Numbered from the stretch's first letter, positions 1 to 8,858 are shown. The stretch is DNA of 64,000 bases from Chitinophagales bacterium (GCA_017303855.1 JAFLBL010000010.1:1-64000), one strand, 5' to 3'. Notes: generated by a model not told the origin, from the letters alone. Translations and numbers: made by a program.

Positions 1-94
1 TATCAATTGTTTTATTAGCCATCTGTAGCGGGTTTTATACCCAACTATCAGCTATTATGGCCAGTAAAACAACCTTTATAAATGAGGCTCCAGG

Positions 95-190
95 GGGTGG
101 TCAGTTTGCACCGGAAAAGGGTGGTCAGGTTCGACCGGAAAAGGGTGGTCAGGTTCGACCGGAAAGAGGTGGTCAGTTTGAGCGGATTTT
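95..190. repeat. Four 24-bp direct repeats, IS21-like element end
   Basis: Four consecutive 24-bp units start at 95, 119, 143 and 167. Each begins GGTGGTCAG within its first bases, and units one to three carry an ACCGGAAA tail; the second and third differ only at the last base and the fourth is diverged. Strings of GGTGGTCA...ACCGGA units are typical of the terminal transposase-binding region of IS21-family elements in Bacteroidota (recalled, not searched). No istA or istB gene lies in the window, so this is one end of an element lying to the left, or a scar. The unit is uninterrupted, unlike a CRISPR array, which needs unique spacers. Confidence 0.5.
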
Positions 191-378
191 CCAAACAGGA
201 GTCTTCTTTAAAGAAAATTTGTGAAGAAATACTTGCATTGACAAAACTGAATTTTAATAACTGTAATTATTATGACAGCTTGCCAATTACGATAAGGTTT
301 GCTCAAAAAGTTGGAGAAATAACCCAGTATATAGAGCCAGGTACTAAACCGCCGGACAGGTACTTCTATTACATGTAA
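191..378 (+). pseudogene. C-terminal fragment of a probable Piwi/Argonaute protein
   Basis: The open frame running out of the 24-bp repeats encodes about 60 residues containing LALTKLNFNN, LPITIRFAQKVGEI and a terminal DRYFYYM before the stop. This pattern (LTKxNxN, then LPITxRxAxxVG, then an aromatic YYM end) is how prokaryotic Argonaute (Piwi-domain) proteins commonly finish. Nothing of the catalytic Piwi core, MID or PAZ domain is present, because the frame switches to element-end repeat sequence immediately upstream. The simplest reading is a pAgo gene cut by insertion or deletion at the IS21-like end. The family call rests on recalled motifs in a very short stretch. Confidence 0.42.
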
Positions 379-451
379 ATAGTATTATCACAGATTGGTA
401 TATCAATTCCTAAAAAAAATGGCAGCATAGAGTATTCAAAAAAGAAAAAAT

Positions 452-1009
452 ATGACTCTCTACATAAAAAATATGGTCTGCAACCGCTGTGTAATGGTGG
501 TAAAGCAGGAACTGGAAAAGATGAAACTAAAGGTAGCCAATGTAAGCATGGGTGAGGTGGAACTGGCAAAACCTGCCTCCGTAAAACAACTTAACGATTT
601 CAGCGCAAGGCTGCAAGAGTTGGGGTTTGAGTTGTTGGACGACCAGAAGCAGAAGCAAATTGAAAAAATTAAAACTCTGCTTATCAAAAAAACACAATCA
701 GGCGATTTAGAAGAACATTTCAGCATCAGCGGGTATTTACGCAAATCATTACATAAAGACTACAGCTCTGTATCCCGCCTCTTCTCACAGGTAGAGGGTA
801 TTACGATTGAACAGTTTTTTATTCTGCAAAAAATTGAAAAAGTAAAAGAATGGCTGGTATATGGCGAACTATCCCTCAATGAAATTTCATATAAACTTGG
901 GTACAGTAGTGTATCCCATTTATCAGCCCAGTTTAAAAAAATCACAGGGCTTACACCCAGTGATTTCAAGAAGATGGGTGGCAGCAGAAAATCGCTTGAT
1001 AACCTGTAG
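452..1009 (+). CDS. AraC-type regulator with N-terminal CxxC metal-binding-like domain
   Basis: The protein has 185 residues. The first 60 or so resemble a heavy-metal-associated (HMA) ferredoxin-like fold with a CNRC motif in its first loop (IKNMVCNRC). Residues 90-180 form an AraC/XylS double helix-turn-helix, including LSLNEISYKLGYSSVSHLSAQFKKITGLTPSDF. HMA domains bind soft metals through CxxC and AraC domains bind DNA, so a one-piece cytoplasmic metal sensor is the natural inference. It is the first gene of the metal island and is transcribed in the same direction as the efflux genes, which fits control of the island. There is no separate ligand domain. The DNA-binding call is firm; the ligand and target promoter are inferred. 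Confidence 0.8.
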   Translation: MTLYIKNMVCNRCVMVVKQELEKMKLKVANVSMGEVELAKPASVKQLNDFSARLQELGFELLDDQKQKQIEKIKTLLIKKTQSGDLEEHFSISGYLRKSLHKDYSSVSRLFSQVEGITIEQFFILQKIEKVKEWLVYGELSLNEISYKLGYSSVSHLSAQFKKITGLTPSDFKKMGGSRKSLDNL

Positions 1010-1091
1010 CAATTAAATATAACTCTTTCTCAAAACAGTATAACAATATTTCTTACTGCCTGCATGAACTTTGTGTCATAAATCTTGGTTT

Positions 1092-1805
1092 ATGACGCAT
1101 GTGTACAAATTAACCGGAATGACCTGCAGCAGTTGTGAAGCAAAAGTGAAAAGCAGCCTGCTAATGCTTCCGGGAGTAACTGATGTGAAAGTTTCAAAAG
1201 AAAACGAAACAGCCACCATTAGTATGGAAAAGCATATTGCTTTATCCGTTTTTCAAAACGCATTGGACAGCAAATACACCATTGCTGCCGCAGAACACAG
1301 TGAAACAGCAGAACAGGCTAAAAGCTGGCTGGCAATCTACAAGCCTGTGCTATTAATTTTTGGCTACATCACCGGCATTACCCTGCTCATTGAGTGGATG
1401 CAGGGAGAATTTTCATGGATGCGCTGGATGAATCATTTTATGGCAGGGTTCTTTTTGGTCTTTTCTTTTTTCAAATTGATTAATCTGAAGGGCTTTGCAG
1501 AAAGCTATAGCAGGTATGATATTGTTGCAAAGAAGTGGAATGGTTGGGGCTATATATATGCCTACATAGAACTGGCATTGGGGTTGGCGTTCTTAACCGG
1601 TTTTAACACTATCCTTACCAATAGCGTTACTTTTGTAATAATGACTGTAAGCATCTTCGGGGTTTTACAAAGTGTATTAAATAAACGGAAAATTAAATGC
1701 GCCTGTTTAGGCGATGTATTTAACCTGCCCATGAGTACGATAACTATTATTGAAGATGCACTGATGATTGGGATGAGTGGGATAATGCTGATTACAATGA
1801 CATAA
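1092..1805 (+). CDS. HMA domain fused to MauE/DoxX-like membrane protein
   Basis: The N-terminus (residues 1-65) is an HMA domain with GMTCSSCEAKV, a standard GMTCxxC metal-binding loop. It is followed by about four hydrophobic segments and a KCACLGD motif near residue 205, typical of MauE/DoxX-type redox-associated membrane proteins. I chose the ATG at 1092, giving 237 residues and an intact HMA domain; a TTG at 1071 is in frame but adds only an unlikely leader. The family view is a membrane protein that presents a cytoplasmic metal or thiol domain. Transport of metal or handling of disulfides are both possible and neither is proven. It lies between the AraC-type sensor and a UbiA gene. Confidence 0.7.
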   Translation: MTHVYKLTGMTCSSCEAKVKSSLLMLPGVTDVKVSKENETATISMEKHIALSVFQNALDSKYTIAAAEHSETAEQAKSWLAIYKPVLLIFGYITGITLLIEWMQGEFSWMRWMNHFMAGFFLVFSFFKLINLKGFAESYSRYDIVAKKWNGWGYIYAYIELALGLAFLTGFNTILTNSVTFVIMTVSIFGVLQSVLNKRKIKCACLGDVFNLPMSTITIIEDALMIGMSGIMLITMT

Positions 1806-1824
1806 TTTTTTATCTAAATATGCT

Positions 1825-2733
1825 TTGGCAAGTTTGAAAACCATAATAAAATTTATACGACCCAAAACGCTGCTTTGGTTTGGTATTTCAACATGCCTGG
1901 CATTTGGAGCCCTAATACAAAATGGAGTTCCATCAATAAGTTTCATTTACATCATTATTACAATAATTTTTGCAAACATTGGGGCTATAATCGTTAACGA
2001 TTTGGGAGATATTGAAGTTGATAAAAAAAGCCCGGAAGAAGGCAAGAGATTAAGACCGCTTGTTACTGGTGAGGTTACAAAAAAAGAGGCCATTATTTAT
2101 TCAACTATTGCATTTGTACTTTCATTGGCAGTGTCTTTATTATATGATACAAGGGCTACCATTTTTTCTGCTATCGTTATAGCATTTGCCCTTTCATATT
2201 CATTGCGGCCTACAAAATTTTGCGCTAAATCTTATGGCAGTGTATTATTTTGGATAGTTCTTTGTTTTTTTTGTTATCTTTTAATGCTTAATGTACTCAG
2301 TTCTCAGGAAAACAATTTTAATGAGTTGGTGAAGTATGCTCCTGGGTGGCTTTTCATTTCAGGTATCATTTTGTTCATGGGTATTGCAGAAATAATAGCA
2401 AAAGATATGAGGGATTTTGACAATGACCGTGAAGGAGGAAGGAATACCTATGTGAATTTTGCCGGGATTGAAATATCATCTCGTATAATGATATTTTTTT
2501 CGTGGTTTGGCTTTATCCTTTGGATTCAGGCATTGTATATGAGTGATAGGTTTCCCGATTCAATATTTGCTATTTTGTGTTTTTTGACCGGTTTAATCTG
2601 GTGTATTCAAATTACTATTGCAGGACTAAATTTTATTAAAGGGTACAATCAGCGTTTAGCAGCAAAATTGCATCAGAACTGGACTTATTACTATGCAGCA
2701 ATGCAGATACTGACTTTTCTCTCTTTTTATTAA
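1825..2733 (+). CDS. UbiA-family prenyltransferase
   Basis: This is an integral membrane protein of about 302 residues with roughly eight or nine hydrophobic segments. The two aspartate-rich motifs of UbiA prenyltransferases are present: NDLGDIEVD at about residue 58 and DMRDFDND at about residue 194. These bind Mg-prenyl diphosphate, and the enzymes transfer a prenyl chain to an aromatic or glycerol-type acceptor. The frame has no ATG before the conserved region, so the TTG at 1825 is the likely start; the only nearby ATG, at 1820, is in another frame. The acceptor cannot be deduced. Its place 20 bp after the HMA-MauE-like gene and inside a metal island is unusual. Confidence 0.8.
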   Translation: MASLKTIIKFIRPKTLLWFGISTCLAFGALIQNGVPSISFIYIIITIIFANIGAIIVNDLGDIEVDKKSPEEGKRLRPLVTGEVTKKEAIIYSTIAFVLSLAVSLLYDTRATIFSAIVIAFALSYSLRPTKFCAKSYGSVLFWIVLCFFCYLLMLNVLSSQENNFNELVKYAPGWLFISGIILFMGIAEIIAKDMRDFDNDREGGRNTYVNFAGIEISSRIMIFFSWFGFILWIQALYMSDRFPDSIFAILCFLTGLIWCIQITIAGLNFIKGYNQRLAAKLHQNWTYYYAAMQILTFLSFY

Positions 2734-2743
2734 AATTTATTTT

Positions 2744-2950
2744 ATGAACAAAGGAAATCTTTTCATCAAACTTGGCAGAGTGTTTTCGGTGTTTTCACTG
2801 ATTTCATTTATGCTAACATGGGTTACAGGGTTTACAGGGGGCAATATTCTTGGAAGAAGTGAAGAGCACCTGTTCTTTGATTCAATAATCCTGGCTCTGC
2901 TAAGTATTATCTGCTTATTAGACGGTTATCTTCATTCAAAAAAAATGTAA
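2744..2950 (+). CDS. Small two-helix membrane protein, unknown function
   Basis: The frame encodes 68 residues with two hydrophobic segments at about residues 10-30 and 45-62, and a short charged tail (HSKKM). It starts 11 bp after the UbiA gene stop and is probably co-transcribed. I recognise no family. It could be an accessory subunit of the UbiA enzyme or an unrelated small membrane protein. Confidence 0.55.
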   Translation: MNKGNLFIKLGRVFSVFSLISFMLTWVTGFTGGNILGRSEEHLFFDSIILALLSIICLLDGYLHSKKM

Positions 2951-3127
2951 AGGGGGTAATATTTTGTTTAGAACGATTTTGAAAAGGGTATTGAAGCTTT
3001 TTAGGCACTTTCTTTTGCCGAAAAAGGACTGCTGCAAATAGGTGAATATCATTTAAGTATAAATATTCTGCAAAATTTTATAACCCAATTACACAGAAAT
3101 AGCTATACCTTTATAGCTCATTCAGTT

Positions 3128-3526
3128 ATGAAAAAGTTCATCACGGCCATATTAGCTGTTTTATACCTTGGTACTTCTACCGGGGCTACAGTGCATATGC
3201 ATTATTGTATGGGCAAATTGGCTGATTGGGGTCTTGGTCATAATAAGTCTAAAACCTGCGGCAACTGTGGTATGGAGAAATCCGAAGAAAAAGATAATGG
3301 TTGCTGCAAGGATGAACACAAGTTCGTAAAAAACGATACAGACCAAAAAACTGCTGAAGCCAGTATCCAGATTACACAGTTACTTGGAGCGGCTTTGCCT
3401 GTTGTTTTTCTTGAAATCTCATCTAATGATTTTCCATCTGTAACAGAAGAAAATCCCATCAGCCATGCACCTCCCCGATGTTGTGGCGTTGCGGTGTACG
3501 TCCGCAATTGTACTTTCCTTATTTAA
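3128..3526 (+). CDS. Secreted Cys/His-rich HYCMG protein of copper loci
   Basis: The protein has 132 residues with an N-terminal signal segment (residues 1-20) followed at once by VHMHYCMGKL, then CGNCGME, a GCCKDEHK motif and a C-terminal PPRCCGVAVYVRNC. The density of His, Cys and Met near the exported N-terminus points to soft-metal binding in the periplasm. Similar small proteins with an HYCMG start often sit next to copper efflux genes in Bacteroidota (recalled). It follows a 177-bp gap with the near-consensus promoter box TACCTTTA at 3105-3112, and so may begin the main metal operon. No enzymatic function can be claimed. Confidence 0.65.
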   Translation: MKKFITAILAVLYLGTSTGATVHMHYCMGKLADWGLGHNKSKTCGNCGMEKSEEKDNGCCKDEHKFVKNDTDQKTAEASIQITQLLGAALPVVFLEISSNDFPSVTEENPISHAPPRCCGVAVYVRNCTFLI

Positions 3527-3544
3527 AGATTAGTTTCTTTTATG

Positions 3545-3569
3545 AGCCGGGCAATAGAATTGCCGGGCT
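3545..3569 (+). other. Hairpin between HYCMG gene and HMBD gene
   Basis: An inverted repeat (AGCCGGGCAAT, 3-base loop, ATTGCCGGGCT) gives an 11-bp stem with one mismatch. It is not followed by a T-run, so it is a weak terminator candidate. A transcript-processing or stability element between the two genes is as likely. Confidence 0.35.
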
Positions 3570-3623
3570 ACAGGCATTCCTATATGTCTGAAAAATTCTC
3601 CTTTTCATACTAAATAAAATAAA

Positions 3624-4082
3624 ATGAAAGCAATTAAAATGCTGATGATGGCAGCATTAACCATCTTGACTGTTTCTGTATTTGCCCAGGAAAAAGCAGG
3701 CAAAAAGGATACACTGAAGCATGTAAAGCTTTACGCCTGCCCCATGCACGATACAGTAGCTGCTAAAAAACCCGGTAATTGCCCGGTTTGCGGGATGAAA
3801 CTGGAACGTTCAAAAAAAGAACAAATGAAGGCAGAGGTAACAAAAACCTATTCCTGTCCCATGCACGCAGATGTAGTAAGTGATAAGCCCGGTAAGTGTA
3901 CGAAATGCAATATGGATTTAACCGCTTCGCCAAAAGAAAAAATGAAAATGGAAGTAGTGAAAGCTTATTCCTGCCCCATGAAATGCGAGGGTGATAAAAC
4001 TTATACTAAAGCCGGTAAATGTCCTAAGTGCGGCATGGATTTAAAAGAGAAAAAGGAAGACCATTCCAATCATCAACATTAA
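3624..4082 (+). CDS. Periplasmic protein with three heavy-metal-binding domains
   Basis: A signal peptide ending near FAQ (residues 1-22) is followed by three tandem heavy-metal-binding domains (HMBD, the CPMH...CPxCGM module) at about residues 35-60, 75-100 and 112-140. The second has CTKCNM in place of CPxCGM, and the third carries a longer loop (CPMKCEGDK). A short His tail (HSNHQH) closes the 152-residue protein. The module binds Cu or other soft metals and normally decorates CusB-type adaptors and CopB ATPases. Here it stands alone as a three-site chain, suggesting a periplasmic metal buffer or shuttle. It sits just before the DUF3347 and RND genes. Confidence 0.75.
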   Translation: MKAIKMLMMAALTILTVSVFAQEKAGKKDTLKHVKLYACPMHDTVAAKKPGNCPVCGMKLERSKKEQMKAEVTKTYSCPMHADVVSDKPGKCTKCNMDLTASPKEKMKMEVVKAYSCPMKCEGDKTYTKAGKCPKCGMDLKEKKEDHSNHQH

Positions 4083-4104
4083 TCAATCATTAAAATATTT
4101 CACA

Positions 4105-4737
4105 ATGAATAAAATTATTTCAGCAATCACAATAGTTTCTGCACTTGTTTTCTCAGCCTGCAACAGTGGCGGTACAAAAAATGAACATGAAGGACATGAT
4201 ATGAATAAGACAAGTAATGATACCGCACAGCATGTATCAACAACAGATGACAAAGACGTAAAAATAATATCCGTGGCATTTACAAACGTAGATGCGAAAG
4301 CCGCTGCAAGTATCAAAGAAATTGTTGACCATTACCTGCATATTAAAAATGCACTGGCCAATGACAATGCCAGTGAAGCAGCCAGTGGCGCAAGGGCAAT
4401 GGAGAATGCTGTTACCAAACTGGATAAATCACTCCTCACAGCCGAGCAAAAAACAGCCTACGATGCAAACGAAGATGAGCTGAAAGAACATGCTGAACAT
4501 ATTGGAAAAAATGGGGACAACATCAAGCATCAGCGTTCACATTTTGTAATGATGAGTGAAGTGATATATGAGCTGGCGAAAAACTTTGGTGCCGGTCGTC
4601 CGCTTTATCATGACCATTGCCCGATGGCAAGAGATAATCAGGGGGCAATGTGGCTAAGTGAAGTGAAAGAGATTAAGAATCCCTATTTCGGGTCAGAAAT
4701 GTTCAAGTGCGGCAGAGTTGAAGAAATGATTAAATAA
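4105..4737 (+). CDS. DUF3347 lipoprotein, probable periplasmic copper-handling
   Basis: Residues 1-20 form a lipoprotein signal with the lipobox FSAC. A short His/Asp-rich linker follows (EHEGHDM), then a DUF3347 domain at about residues 60-205 with VDHYLHIKNAL and LYHDHCPMARDN. The HDHCPMA motif with nearby Met and His looks metal-binding, and DUF3347 is commonly found fused to or beside CusB-type adaptors. It starts 22 bp after the HMBD gene and ends 15 bp before the CusA-type pump. The role is inferred as metal delivery to the RND complex. Confidence 0.75.
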   Translation: MNKIISAITIVSALVFSACNSGGTKNEHEGHDMNKTSNDTAQHVSTTDDKDVKIISVAFTNVDAKAAASIKEIVDHYLHIKNALANDNASEAASGARAMENAVTKLDKSLLTAEQKTAYDANEDELKEHAEHIGKNGDNIKHQRSHFVMMSEVIYELAKNFGAGRPLYHDHCPMARDNQGAMWLSEVKEIKNPYFGSEMFKCGRVEEMIK

Positions 4738-4752
4738 TATTAAACAAAAATC

Positions 4753-6042
4753 ATGGTTCAAAAATTAATTGGACTGGCCTTGCGCAACAGGCTGATTGTT
4801 CTGCTACTGGCAGGCGGCCTGTTTGCGTATGGCGTTTACTCTGTCAAACAAAATCCCATTGATGCCATTCCTGATTTAAGTGAAAACCAGGTCATTGTTT
4901 TTACGGAATGGATGGGCCGCAGCCCGCAGGTTATGGAAGACCAGGTTACCTATCCACTGGTGAGTAACCTGCAGGGTATTCCTAAAATCAAAAATATCCG
5001 GGGCTCATCTATGTTCGGGATGAGTTTTGTATATGTGATTTTTGAGGATAATGTTGATATCTATTGGGCAAGAACAAGAGTGCTGGAGCGGTTAAATTTT
5101 GCTCAACGGTTATTGCCGCAGGGAGTAACACCATCATTAGGTCCTGATGGAACAGGGGTTGGCCATGTTTATTGGTATCATCTTGATGCTCCAAAAATGG
5201 ATTTAGGTGAGCAACGGGCTTTGCAGGACTGGTATATCAAGTTTGCCTTACAAACAGTGCCGGGTGTGGCAGAAGTGGCATCATTTGGCGGATTTGAAAA
5301 ACAGTACCAGTTGGTGGTTGACCCTGTGAAACTACAGTATTACAACATCTCTTTGATGGATGTAATGAATAAAGTCAAAGCCAACAATAACGATGTGGGC
5401 GGCAGAAAATTTGAGATGGCGGATATGGCTTATATCATCCGTGGCCTTGGTTATATTAAAAGCAAAGAGGATGTTGAAAACATTGCACTAAGCAATTACA
5501 ACGGCATCCCGGTAAGGGTAAAGGACATAGGCTCTGTGCAAATGGGCGGCGATTTACGGCTTGGCATTTTTGATATGGATGGAAAAGGTGAAGTGGTTGG
5601 CGGTATTGTAGTGATGCGGTATAATGAAAACGCCAATAAGGTTATTGAGGCTGTTAAAGCCAAGATGAAGGAAGTGGAGAAGGGATTGCCTGAAGGTGTA
5701 ACTTTTAAAACCTCTTATGACCGCAGCACATTGATAAAGGAAGCCGTTGATTCGGTAAAAGGAACGTTGATTGAGGAGATGATTGCCGTATCTCTTATCG
5801 TTCTCATCTTTCTTTTCCATTGGCGCAGTGCAGTTATCATTCTTATACAGTTACCCATTTCTGTAGCAGCAGGATTTATTTTCCTTGAAATGTTTGGCAT
5901 TTCATCCAACATCATGTCATTGACCGGTATTGCACTGGCTATTGGTGTGGTAGTGGATGATGGTATTGTAATGGTGGAAAATGCCTACCGGCATATCAGC
6001 GAAGCTCAAACGGCAAAATTTAAATCATCCGACAAAGCATAA
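4753..6042 (+). pseudogene. cusA: CusA-type RND copper/silver pump, N-terminal part of split gene
   Basis: This 429-residue frame covers TM1, the first periplasmic porter half and TM2-TM4. TM4 carries AIGVVVDDGIVMVENAYR, the proton-relay signature of the Cu(I)/Ag(I) class of heavy-metal RND pumps. It stops at 6042 in the cytoplasmic loop before TM5, and the rest of the pump follows in another frame from 6045. The two pieces add to about 1,070 residues, a full CusA length. A single-base indel near 6000-6045 would join them. Alternatively the junction TAATCATG may allow re-initiation to make a two-chain pump, since the break falls in a charged loop and not in a membrane helix. Confidence 0.75.
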
Positions 6043-6044
6043 TC

Positions 6045-7970
6045 ATGGCAAAATGGTTCAAAAGAAATAAAGACCCGCTGTCAAGCGAAGAAAGAAATGC
6101 AATCATTGAGAAGTCATCCAGGCAGGTTGGCCCTGGCGTATTCTATTCCACCATTATTGTGGTTACATCTTTTCTTCCGGTGTTCCTGCTTACAGGTATG
6201 GAGGGCAAACTCTTTCATCCTTTAGCCTGGACAAAAACATTCATACTGCTGATAGATGCTGTACTGGCCATTACATTAACCCCGGTATTGATTTCATTTT
6301 TCCTGAAAGGGAGATTAAAACCTGAAAGTGCCAATCCAATTACAAGAACATTGGAGAGGATTTACACGCCAATTTTGAAATGGTGCTTGAAATGGCGAAA
6401 AACCACCATTGGCATCAACATCGTTGCATTAGCTACAGGTATCATCATGATGACACGCCTTGGCTCGGAGTTTATGCCGCCCTTGGATGAAGGTTCCTTG
6501 TTATTTATGCCGGTAACATTACCGGATGTCTCCAACTCTGAAGCAAAGCGTTTATTACAGGTACAGGATAAAATCATCCGTACAGTTCCGGAAGTATCGC
6601 ATGTGTTAGGAAAGGCAGGTAGAGCGAATACTGCAACAGATAACTCACCCATCAGTATGATTGAAACCATTATTCTGTTGAAACCAAAAGGCGAATGGCG
6701 AAAAGGTATGACCAAAGATGGGATCATTAATGAACTCAATTCAAAATTGCAGATACCCGGTGTGACTAATGGTTGGACTCAGCCAATCATTAATCGTATT
6801 AACATGCTTTCAACAGGTATCCGTACCGATGTGGGTCTGAAGGTTTATGGACAAAACTTAGACAGCATTTATGCCTTTGCACAAACCATAAAAAAACAAT
6901 TAGAAGGTATTGACGGGGTAAAAGATTTATATGTGGAACCAATTACCGGGGGTAAGTATGTGGACATAGCAATCAAACGGGAAGAAATCGGAAGATATGG
7001 TTTGAGTGTTGATGATGTGAATACAGTTATTGAAAGTGCATTGGGTGGTATGAAATTGACCACGACTATTGAAGGCCGCCAGCGTTTTTCAGTAAATGCA
7101 AGGTATGGTCAGGATTTTCGCAATAATCTGGAAGCATTAAAACGGTTACAGGTACAGACGATGAACTTCGGCCCAATACCATTGGAGGCAGTGGCAGATA
7201 TCAGGCTCAGTGATGGCCCGCCGATGATAAATTCAGAAAATGCCATGTTAAGGGGAACAGTATTGTTTAATGTGAGAGAAAGAGATTTGGGAAGTACAGT
7301 GAAAGATGCACAAGAGAGATTAAACCAGATGATAACAAAACTTCCTAAAGGTTATTTCCTGGAATGGAGTGGCCAGTGGGAAAATCAGATAAGGGCTAAC
7401 CGCACATTGAAAATGATTTTACCAATTGTGCTTATCATCATTTTTATGGTGTTGTATTTCACTTATCACTCCTTCAAGGAAGCAATCACTACCATGATAA
7501 CTGTTCCATTTGCGTTGATTGGGGGCGTCTTCATGGTATATTTCTATGGTATCAATCTGTCGGTTGCGGTTGCCGTTGGTTTTATCGCCTTATTCGGAAT
7601 GGCAATTGAAACAGCCATGCTGATGACGATTTACCTGAATGAAGCTATGCAAAACATGGTTGCAAAGCATGGTAATTCAAAAGCAACACTTACTCCGGCC
7701 ATCATACGGAGATTTGTAATAGAAGGCGCTGCAAAAAGGCTAAGGCCAAAACTGATGACTGTTTCTGTCGGACTGTTTGGGTTGATACCCATCCTTTGGG
7801 CTGCCGGTGTAGGCAGCGATATTATGCGGCCAATCACCATTCCGCTGATTGGTGGCACTATTTCATCCACTATTTATGTATTACTTATCACCCCTGTAAT
7901 TTTTGAAATGATTAAGGAAAGAGAATTAAAACGTAAAGGCAAAATTGAATTGATAGATGTTAAAGAATAA
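6045..7970 (+). pseudogene. cusA: CusA-type RND copper/silver pump, C-terminal part of split gene
   Basis: This 641-residue frame continues the pump from the cytoplasmic loop (KWFKRNKDPLSSEER) through TM5 (FLPVFLLTGMEGKLFHPLAW) to TM12. The three methionines that bind Cu/Ag in CusA appear conserved at about M254 (INMLSTG), M336 (ALGGMK) and M373 (VQTMNF). The proton-relay Glu (GMAIETAML) and Lys (RPKLMT) are also present, so all functional residues are intact apart from the break. No Shine-Dalgarno is evident; the start is 2 bp after the upstream stop. A sequencing error, a true frameshift, or a translationally coupled two-subunit pump are all possible. Confidence 0.75.
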
Positions 7971-8036
7971 ACTGCTTCTGATGCAGTTTTGAGAAAGACA
8001 GGAGAAATGGAATTGTTGAACACAATATATTAAAAT

Positions 8037-8636
8037 ATGAAAAAACAAAATGGAATAATTGGTGCCGGAATAATAACAGCAATTGCAGCATCGCTGTGCT
8101 GCATTACACCTGTACTGGCTTTGCTGGCTGGCTCCAGTGGAATCGCCGCTTCTTTTTCCTGGCTGGAACCATTACGGCCATTCTTAATAGGTATTACCAT
8201 TCTTACGATTGGTTTTGCATGGTTTCAAAAACTAAGGGCTGCAAAAAAAGACGATTGCGGCTGTGAAACGCCGGAAAACAAAAAATTTATTCACACAAAA
8301 GCATTTCTTGGAATAGTAACTGTATTTGCTATCCTTATGATGGCCTTCCCTTACTATTCAAAAATGTTTTACCCCCAAACTACAAATAAGTCAGTAATTA
8401 CTACTGATGCAGTTCTAAAAATTGCGGAAGTTAAAATTAAAGGAATGACCTGTGCCGCCTGCGAGGAACATGTAAAATTTGAAGTAACTAAATTACCCGG
8501 AATTATATCATCAGAAGTATCCTATGCAAATAGGAATGCCATGATAACTTTTGATACGATGAAAACAAATATCAAAATAATTGAATTGGCAGTTAATAAA
8601 ACAGGATATAAAGTCACAGACATAAAAATTAAATAA
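8037..8636 (+). CDS. merTP: MerTP-type mercuric/soft-metal transport protein
   Basis: The 199-residue protein matches the MerT-MerP fusion. A MerT-like part has AIAASLCCITPVLALLAG in TM1 with a vicinal CC pair, a second helix, and a CGCE loop near residue 77. After a third helix comes an HMA domain (GMTCAACEEHV, about residues 135-150). MerT and MerP import Hg(II) for reduction, but no merA, merR or merB lies in the window. Transport of another soft metal, or import toward a cytoplasmic sensor or ATPase, therefore remains possible. The gene ends one base before the GDCCVxC gene. Confidence 0.8.
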   Translation: MKKQNGIIGAGIITAIAASLCCITPVLALLAGSSGIAASFSWLEPLRPFLIGITILTIGFAWFQKLRAAKKDDCGCETPENKKFIHTKAFLGIVTVFAILMMAFPYYSKMFYPQTTNKSVITTDAVLKIAEVKIKGMTCAACEEHVKFEVTKLPGIISSEVSYANRNAMITFDTMKTNIKIIELAVNKTGYKVTDIKIK

Positions 8637-8637
8637 A

Positions 8638-8847
8638 ATGGAAGTTATCTTAAAATCAACCATAACCTGTCCGCAATGTGGTTATAAAAAGGAGGAGAAT
8701 ATGCCGGTGGATGCCTGTCAATATTTTTATACCTGCGAACAATGCAAAGCGGTATTAAAACCCAAATCAGGGGATTGTTGTGTTTTCTGCTCTTATGGAA
8801 ATGTGGCCTGTCCGCCCATACAAAAAGGCAAAGACTGTTGTGCTTAA
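8638..8847 (+). CDS. GDCCVxC domain small Cys-rich protein
   Basis: The 69-residue cytoplasmic protein contains CPQCGYKKEENMP, CEQCKA, GDCCVFCSYG and a terminal CC pair. It fits the GDCCVxC (seleno)protein family that regularly follows MerT-type genes. Here the family position that can be selenocysteine is plain Cys, and there is no in-frame TGA. Several CxxC pairs suggest metal or thiol binding, perhaps accepting metal from MerTP. The start ATG overlaps the region right after the merTP stop, indicating translational coupling. Confidence 0.8.
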   Translation: MEVILKSTITCPQCGYKKEENMPVDACQYFYTCEQCKAVLKPKSGDCCVFCSYGNVACPPIQKGKDCCA

Positions 8848-8858
8848 ATCTAAATTAA

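Noticed and set aside
95..190. Possible CRISPR array in the 24-bp repeats
   Set aside because: Units are contiguous with no unique spacers and diverge toward one end; no cas gene is present. It fits an element end better.
460..744. Minus-strand 94-residue frame
   Set aside because: It is antisense to the AraC-type regulator and shows no family signature.
8638..8847. Selenoprotein reading of the GDCCVxC gene
   Set aside because: Family members may carry selenocysteine, but here the motif is fully encoded by Cys codons with no in-frame TGA.
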